Origin: an uncultured Bacteroides sp.
GTDB taxonomy: Bacteria; Bacteroidota; Bacteroidia; Bacteroidales; Bacteroidaceae
DNA: 14,467 nucleotides
Assembly (NCBI GenBank): GCA_900551645.1
Contig: URWP01000042.1
Span: 1 to 14,467, forward strand
Reading direction: 5' to 3'
Shown here: in pieces, positions 9,536 through 14,467 of the stretch
Layout of the letters: every line of letters starts with the position of its first letter
How positions within the stretch are numbered: the first letter of the stretch is position 1
Made by a program: the position numbers and the translations under genes
Notes under the pieces: generated by a model
Told to the model about the DNA's origin: nothing
Databases searched by the model: none
Seen by the model: only the letters and a program-made list of their open reading frames with translations

Positions 9536-9550
9536 TAAAGTTAAACTTTA
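9536..9550. repeat. Perfect palindrome in the susC leader
   Basis: TAAAGTT-A-AACTTTA has two 7-base arms around one central base. It sits downstream of the -7 box and directly abuts the purine-rich ribosome site. It could be an operator or could pair in the RNA, but short AT-rich palindromes are common. Confidence 0.45.
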
Positions 9551-9557
9551 AGAGAGA
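9551..9557 (+). promoter_or_regulatory. Ribosome binding site of the active susC
   Basis: AGAGAGA lies 5 bases before the ATG at 9563. It supports that start, which also gives a complete signal peptide. Confidence 0.55.
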
Positions 9558-9562
9558 TTTTT

Positions 9563-12500
9563 ATGAAAAGAACATTGATGCTGTTAATGGCCTTCCTAGT
9601 GATAGGAATCGGTCTGGTAAACGCTCAGATTTCTAAAGTGACAGGTCATGTCACTTCTGAAGAAGACGGTTTACCTGTAGTAGGTGCATCTGTATTGGTA
9701 AAAGGTACCACTGTAGGTACTGTAACCGATATCGATGGTAATTTTACGTTGACAAATGTGCCAAGTTCGGCGAAGACTTTGATGATTTCATTCATCGGGT
9801 TTCAGACTCAGGAGGTAGCTGTCAAATCACAAGTAAATGTTGTTTTGAAGTCTGATGCAGAAGTCTTGGACGAAGTTGTAGTAACGGCATATGGTACCTC
9901 TACAAAAGGTTCGTTTACAGGTTCTGCGGCTGTAATGAAAGCTGATAAAATTGAAAAAAGACAGGTTTCAAATGTCACTAATGCACTAGCAGGTGCAGTA
10001 GCGGGAGTTCAAGTACAAAGTGCCAATGGCCAACCTGGAGAAACAGCCAAAGTCCGTATTCGTGGTGTAGGTTCTATCAATGCAGGTACAGATCCGCTAT
10101 ATGTTGTTGATGGTATTCCATTCGATGGAGACTTGTCCTCTATAAATTCAACAGATATTGAATCAATGACGGTATTAAAGGATGCCGCTTCTACTGCTTT
10201 GTATGGTGCACGTGGCGCAAATGGTATCATCATGATTACTACCAAAAAAGGGAAAAGTGGAAAAGCCCGTGTCAATTTCGATGCCAAATGGGGTTCCAAC
10301 TCACGTGCGGTCAAGAATTATGATGTAATGACAGACCCGAACATGTATATGGAGACTCTATATCAAGCTTTATATAATGCAGGAATTTACAGTCTTGGCT
10401 ATGATGCAACAAAAGCCAATGCATATGCCAACAGTACTATCTATCAAAAAGGGAATGGTGGTATAGGATATCAGATTTATACCTTACCAGAAGGTGAATC
10501 TTTATTCGGTATGGATGGGAAAATCAATCCTAACGCAAAATTGGGATACTCTGATGGTACTTATTACTATACTCCAGATAATTGGGAAGATGAAACATTC
10601 AAAAACAATTTACGTCAAGAATATAATTTAAGTATTTCAGGTGGAAATGACCGTGCAAGTCTCTATTTCTCTTTCGGATATTTGGATGACCAAGGTATCA
10701 TTGATGGTTCTGGATTCAAACGTTACAGCGGTCGCTTGAATGGAGATTATAAAGTAAATGATTGGTTAAAAGTCGGTGGTAACTTTAGCTACATCAATAC
10801 GACAAGCCGTTATCCAGGAGATCAGGATGGTAATGCGACAGCTTCATCGGGTAATGCATTCTTCATTGCAAACAATATAGCTCCTGTTTATCCGATGTAC
10901 GTACGTGACGTAAACGGAAATATCATGACTAATCAAGGACGTAAAGTATATGACTATGGTGACGGTGTCAGTACAAATATGAACCGTTCATTCATGTCAA
11001 TTGCCAACCCTGCCGGTGACTTGATTTATAACAAGACTGAATATCTGATGGATATCGTTAATGCTAACTGGTTCGCCGAATTAACTCCGATAAAAGGTTT
11101 AACCATTACAGCTCGTTTTGGTATGAATGTTGATAATACCCGTTATAACAATTTAGGAAATGCTTATATGGGTCAAAATGCATCTTATGGTGGTACTGCA
11201 TGGCAGGAACAGATGCGTACATTCGGATTCGACCAACAGTATGTTGCAAACTACCAAATGGCTTTCAACGAAGTAAATCATTTGGATTTCACTGCCGGAT
11301 ATGATGGCTACAATTATGTATTCACAGATGTATATGCCAGTGGCCAAAACTTATATAACCCAGAAAGTTACTATGTAAGTAACGCTATTGATCAATTGAG
11401 AGGTGGTGGTAAAAAAGACACTTATGCAACTAGAGGTATCTTCGGCCGCGTAAACTATTCTTATAACGATACTTATTTTGCTAATGTTTCATACCGTCGT
11501 GATGCTTCCTCTCGTTTTGCTCCAGAAAACCGTTGGGGAGACTTCTGGTCTGCTAGTGCAGCATGGATGATTTCTCAAGAATCTTTCATGGAAGATATTG
11601 AATGGGTAGACATGTTAAAACTGAAAGCATCTTTCGGTCAACAAGGAAATGATGATATCCTGTTGGATCCGGTACTGGGAACCAAAAACTATTATCCATA
11701 TTTGGATCAATTCAGTATGACCGGTTCAAACGGTATTTTTGCTGATGGTGCCTTAAAATATAAAGGCAACGCAGACTTGACTTGGGAAACTTCTACCTCT
11801 TACAACATCGGTGTTGAATTTGCATTGTTCCACAACAAGCTGAATGGTAGCATCGAATATTTCGGACGCCGTTCTGACGACATGCTTTACAATAAGCCAG
11901 TTGCAGGTAGTGTAGGTTATACATCCATCCCTATGAATGTAGGTTCAATGACCAATTCAGGTGTAGAACTTGATTTCACCTATAACATCATCAACAACAA
12001 AAATGTAAACTGGGATGTAAATTTGAATGCCACATTCGTCAAGAACAAAATCAACGAACTACATCCAGACCTTCAAGGTAAGATGATTGATGGTTCCCGT
12101 ATCTACGAAGAAGGATATTCGATGTATCGTATGTATCTGGTAGATTATGCAGGTGTAGATAAAGAAACCGGTGAGGCCTTGTATTGGGCAAAAGATGAAA
12201 ATGGACAGGCAATCACTACTACTGACTACTCTTTAGCCAGTGATTATAAAGTTGCAACAGACGATTTGATGCCAACTGTATACGGTGGATTCGGAACCAG
12301 TCTTTCAGCTTATGGCTTTGATTTCTCTGCTCAATTCTCTTATCAGTTAGGTGGCCAAATTTTCGATTCAGGCTATATGTATATGATGCATAATGGTTCT
12401 GACGGTGGACAAAATTTCCATATGGACATTTTGAATGCATGGACTCCAGAAAATACAAATACCGATGTGCCTCGTTTAAATTCTCAAGATAAATGGGGAG

Positions 12501-12757
12501 GAGCTAAGAGTTCTACACGTTGGTTGACCAGCTCAAACTACTTAAGTATTAATAATATCACATTGGGATATACATTACCGAAATCATGGACACAAAAGAT
12601 GCAGATTGAAAAATTACGCCTCTATTTTGTAGCAGACAATGTAGCTGTAATTTCTGCCCGCAAAGGTCTTGACCCACGCCAAAGTTATACATCAGCAACC
12701 GGTTCATTGTATGCTCCGATTCGTACAATTTCAGGTGGTATTAACTTAACATTTTAA
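9563..12757 (+). CDS. SusC/RagA-family TonB-dependent outer-membrane transporter, expressed copy
   Basis: A complete 1064-residue SusC. Residues 1-21 are a signal peptide with likely cleavage at VNA-Q. Residues about 24-98 form the carboxypeptidase-regulatory-like beta-sandwich typical of SusC (VTSEEDGLPVVGASVLVKGT, DIDGNFTL). A TonB-box-like segment, DEVVVTAYG, lies at 103-111. The plug follows at about 118-230 (PLYVVDGIPFDGD, LYGARGANG), then a long barrel with ITLGYTLPKSW near the end and a terminal Phe (GGINLTF). It should form an outer-membrane complex with the SusD encoded 20 bases downstream and import an oligosaccharide or peptide using TonB energy; the substrate cannot be read from the sequence. 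Codons 1-67 and the promoter lie inside the invertible segment and the rest lies outside. Inversion would leave this gene headless and silent. The barrel differs clearly from the left SusC, so the two probably serve different ligands. Confidence 0.95.
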   Translation: MKRTLMLLMAFLVIGIGLVNAQISKVTGHVTSEEDGLPVVGASVLVKGTTVGTVTDIDGNFTLTNVPSSAKTLMISFIGFQTQEVAVKSQVNVVLKSDAEVLDEVVVTAYGTSTKGSFTGSAAVMKADKIEKRQVSNVTNALAGAVAGVQVQSANGQPGETAKVRIRGVGSINAGTDPLYVVDGIPFDGDLSSINSTDIESMTVLKDAASTALYGARGANGIIMITTKKGKSGKARVNFDAKWGSNSRAVKNYDVMTDPNMYMETLYQALYNAGIYSLGYDATKANAYANSTIYQKGNGGIGYQIYTLPEGESLFGMDGKINPNAKLGYSDGTYYYTPDNWEDETFKNNLRQEYNLSISGGNDRASLYFSFGYLDDQGIIDGSGFKRYSGRLNGDYKVNDWLKVGGNFSYINTTSRYPGDQDGNATASSGNAFFIANNIAPVYPMYVRDVNGNIMTNQGRKVYDYGDGVSTNMNRSFMSIANPAGDLIYNKTEYLMDIVNANWFAELTPIKGLTITARFGMNVDNTRYNNLGNAYMGQNASYGGTAWQEQMRTFGFDQQYVANYQMAFNEVNHLDFTAGYDGYNYVFTDVYASGQNLYNPESYYVSNAIDQLRGGGKKDTYATRGIFGRVNYSYNDTYFANVSYRRDASSRFAPENRWGDFWSASAAWMISQESFMEDIEWVDMLKLKASFGQQGNDDILLDPVLGTKNYYPYLDQFSMTGSNGIFADGALKYKGNADLTWETSTSYNIGVEFALFHNKLNGSIEYFGRRSDDMLYNKPVAGSVGYTSIPMNVGSMTNSGVELDFTYNIINNKNVNWDVNLNATFVKNKINELHPDLQGKMIDGSRIYEEGYSMYRMYLVDYAGVDKETGEALYWAKDENGQAITTTDYSLASDYKVATDDLMPTVYGGFGTSLSAYGFDFSAQFSYQLGGQIFDSGYMYMMHNGSDGGQNFHMDILNAWTPENTNTDVPRLNSQDKWGGAKSSTRWLTSSNYLSINNITLGYTLPKSWTQKMQIEKLRLYFVADNVAVISARKGLDPRQSYTSATGSLYAPIRTISGGINLTF
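9764..9876 (+). repeat. Right inverted repeat (IR-R) of the invertible segment, inside susC
   Basis: This is the inverted copy of 7818-7930. It consists of a perfect 35-bp block (9764-9798), a seven-base patch with four mismatches (9799, 9802, 9804, 9805) and a perfect 71-bp block (9806-9876). It encodes residues 68-105 of the active SusC. Within the first block, GATGA-TTTCAT-TCATC (9781-9796) has 5-base inverted arms around a 6-base core and is a candidate strand-exchange site. Confidence 0.9.
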
Positions 12758-12777
12758 TTGCTAAAACAGAATAATTT

Positions 12778-14391
12778 ATGAAAACAAAATATATTTTTAC
12801 TTCTTGCTTATTGTCTGGATTGGCCTTCACTGGATGTCAGGATCTGGATACATTCCCTGAAGGAAGTACAGTTACTTCCGACCAGAAAGAAGAAGTTGCA
12901 GAAATGCAACCTGAAAGAGCAGAAGCTGGTGTGAATGCCATCTTCACTCAATTCAGCCAATACATGCCTAACGAAGCAGCATTGGGTGCGAGCCGTCATA
13001 ACGACTTCGGATATCCGACTTTAATGTTGGCAACCGATGCAAATGGCGCAGACGTTGTAAGTGACGATAATGGATATAACTGGTGTGGATTCTCCATTAC
13101 CTACGAAGATCGTATCTATACCTCCAATGAATGTCAAATGATTTGGAATAATATGTATGGTATCATTTATTCAGCCAATACCGTTATAGGAATGACTGAC
13201 GCAGAAACTACAGAACCTTTATTCCAAAAGTATCTAGGACAAGCACTGGCTGCCCGTGCCTTTTCTTATTTTGTATTGGCACAGTTATATCAATTCAATT
13301 ATGTAGGCCATGAAACATCTCCATGTGTTCCATTAATTACAAATGAGAATTCAGCTGAAGCAGAAATCAATGGTGCTAAACGAGCCACTGTACAAGAAGT
13401 ATATGATCAGATTCTAAGCGACATAAACCGTTCCATTGAATACTTGACTGCAGCAGAAAATGCCGGTGAAGTACGTAATGACCAACGTTACATAGGACTT
13501 GCAGAAGCATATGGACTGCGTGCACGTATAAATCTGACCATGCAGAAATGGAGTGATGCTGCAAACGATGCAGAAAGTGCCATTAAAACATCTTCTGCAA
13601 CTCCGGCAACAATCGCAGATGTCAGCAAGCCGACTTTCAAAGATATGACTGAAACCAACTGGATGTGGGGTATCTATGTAGCAGAAACTGACGATGTAGT
13701 TTCTTCAGGTATCGTTAACTGGATTTCTCACATGGGTTCATTAAACTATGGTTATGCCAATTATTCAGGTGGTAAACAAATCAATAAAAAACTGTATAAT
13801 ACCATATCAGATACAGATGTCCGTAAAGGTTGGTGGTTAAACGAAGAAAAACAATCTTCAAACCTGAATGCTGAACAGGCTAGTTGGATGGCAGCTTATG
13901 GATATCCGGCTTATACACAGGTGAAATTTGCTCCTTACAATGATGTAGTAGGACAATCGGTTAATGCCAATGATATTCCATTGATGCGTATTGAAGAAAT
14001 GTATCTGATAAAAGCTGAAGGTGAAGCAATGAGCGGAAATACAGGAGCTGCAAAGACAACTCTGGAAGGCTTTGTTAAAAGCTATCGTGATCCGGAATAT
14101 ACATGCAGTGCAGCTTCGGCCACTGACATTCAGGAAGAAATTTACCGCCAACGCCGAATTGAGTTCTGGGGAGAAGGCATGATTTGGTTTGATATTATGC
14201 GTCTGAACAAATCGGTTGACCGCCGTGGTGCAGGTTTCCCGAATGAAACATCTGTATTCAATATAGCAGCAGGATCAGACATCTTGTTATGGCGCATTCC
14301 TGAAAATGAAATCAATGCTAACCCTGCATTAAGTGAATCTGACAATAATCCTTCAGCACCGCTTCCTACACCAATACCGGATGAAGAATAA
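12778..14391 (+). CDS. SusD/RagB-family nutrient-binding surface lipoprotein, intact (right pair)
   Basis: A 537-residue SusD homologue, the surface lid and ligand-binding partner of the SusC encoded just upstream. The leader ends in a lipobox (AFTGC, acylated Cys20), followed by QDLDTFPEG. The N-terminal half has the helical TPR-like scaffold (QALAARAFSYFVLAQLY; RATVQEVYDQILSDIN). The C-terminal half has the family motifs MRIEEMYLIKAEGEA and QRRIEFWGEGMIWFDIMRLN. The ATG is 20 bases after the susC stop, so the two are co-transcribed under the susC promoter and should share its phase. The frame is uninterrupted, unlike the left homologue. No third lipoprotein gene follows within the 76 bases that remain. 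The ligand is unknown. Confidence 0.95.
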   Translation: MKTKYIFTSCLLSGLAFTGCQDLDTFPEGSTVTSDQKEEVAEMQPERAEAGVNAIFTQFSQYMPNEAALGASRHNDFGYPTLMLATDANGADVVSDDNGYNWCGFSITYEDRIYTSNECQMIWNNMYGIIYSANTVIGMTDAETTEPLFQKYLGQALAARAFSYFVLAQLYQFNYVGHETSPCVPLITNENSAEAEINGAKRATVQEVYDQILSDINRSIEYLTAAENAGEVRNDQRYIGLAEAYGLRARINLTMQKWSDAANDAESAIKTSSATPATIADVSKPTFKDMTETNWMWGIYVAETDDVVSSGIVNWISHMGSLNYGYANYSGGKQINKKLYNTISDTDVRKGWWLNEEKQSSNLNAEQASWMAAYGYPAYTQVKFAPYNDVVGQSVNANDIPLMRIEEMYLIKAEGEAMSGNTGAAKTTLEGFVKSYRDPEYTCSAASATDIQEEIYRQRRIEFWGEGMIWFDIMRLNKSVDRRGAGFPNETSVFNIAAGSDILLWRIPENEINANPALSESDNNPSAPLPTPIPDEE

Positions 14392-14467
14392 AAAAGATTC
14401 TAATCATAAAAGAAGAGGGTGTGTCAAAATTCATTTTTTGAAAAAATGAACTTATAATTTGAAATTT
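14392..14467. other. Right-end spacer with palindrome and possible insertion-sequence end
   Basis: After the susD stop, AGAGGGTGTGTCAAAATTC (14413-14431) resembles, from memory, terminal sequences of Bacteroides insertion sequences. No transposase is in view, so this is tentative. A perfect palindrome follows at 14430-14450. No convincing terminator for the right operon is present. Confidence 0.3.
14430..14450. repeat. Perfect AT-rich palindrome downstream of susD
   Basis: The arms TTCATTTTTT and AAAAAATGAA (10 bases each) surround a single G. As RNA it would fold only as a weak A-U hairpin and lacks a following U-run, so it is a poor terminator. Confidence 0.5.

Larger units (their letters stand above)
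9243..9562. promoter_or_regulatory. Divergent regulatory region between recombinase and active susC
   Basis: This 320-base AT-rich region has no coding frame. It must drive the recombinase leftward and susC rightward. It holds the -7 box at 9496-9503, a palindrome at 9536-9550 and a purine-rich ribosome site at 9551-9557. It lies wholly inside the invertible segment and so would follow the flip. Confidence 0.7.
7931..9763. other. Invertible DNA segment carrying recombinase, susC promoter and susC 5' end
   Basis: These 1833 bp lie between the two 113-bp inverted repeats. They contain the recombinase gene, the divergent promoter region and codons 1-67 of the right susC. Inversion would map position x to 17694 minus x. 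The recombinase would move to 8452-9621 on the plus strand, the left susC would become 4973-8131 (1052 residues) and the right would become 9746-12757 (1003 residues, headless). Both new junctions stay in frame. The switch is inferred from architecture; the alternative orientation is not visible in a single assembly. Confidence 0.85.

Noticed and set aside
7818..9876. Recombinase as the integrase of a conjugative element or prophage
   Set aside because: No excisionase, relaxase, mobilisation or phage gene and no tRNA attachment site is present. The repeats are inverted, not direct, and lie in frame inside two susC genes, which fits inversion rather than integration.
2549..14420. AGAGGGTG shared by the terminator at 2549-2556 and the right-end spacer at 14413-14420
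   Set aside because: The match is only eight bases and the flanks differ; at 2549-2556 it is part of a hairpin stem. Probably chance.

Overview
The window looks like chromosomal DNA of a gut Bacteroidales species, most likely Bacteroides or Phocaeicola. The reasons are two SusC/SusD-type outer-membrane uptake pairs, short weak ribosome binding sites, a Bacteroidetes-type -7 promoter box (TAnnTTTG), AT-rich spacers and a Bacteroidetes-style tyrosine recombinase. I cannot name the species from sequence alone.

Layout. Positions 1-2045 (+) hold the 3' part of a CPA1-family Na+/H+ antiporter whose reading frame breaks in a G-rich run near 226-237. A hairpin terminator follows at 2085-2128. An AT-rich, gene-free stretch leads to a second terminator at 2543-2576, which serves the leftward operon. 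That operon (4973-7948 susC-like, 3414-4952 susD-like, 2625-3395 small lipoprotein) is on the minus strand. Its susC lacks a signal peptide, N-terminal domain and recognisable promoter, and its susD carries an in-frame TAG. Next comes a minus-strand tyrosine recombinase (8073-9242), then a 320-base divergent regulatory region. A complete plus-strand susC-like gene (9563-12757) and susD-like gene (12778-14391) follow. The last 76 bases hold a palindrome and a possible insertion-sequence end.

Main finding. The two susC genes face away from each other. Near their 5' ends they carry 113-bp inverted repeats (7818-7930 and 9764-9876) that match at 109 of 113 positions, while the flanking susC sequences differ at nearly every third codon position. 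The 1833 bp between the repeats contain the recombinase, the susC promoter region and the first 67 codons of the intact susC (signal peptide plus most of the carboxypeptidase-regulatory-like domain). Inverting this segment keeps the frame. It would give the left gene a complete 1052-residue SusC with promoter and signal peptide, and would strip the right gene to a 1003-residue headless form. This is a self-contained either/or switch between two nutrient-uptake systems, in the class of SusC/SusD shufflons known in Bacteroides. In the orientation seen here the right pair is ON and the left operon OFF. The nonsense codon in the left susD may be decay tolerated while that operon is silent.
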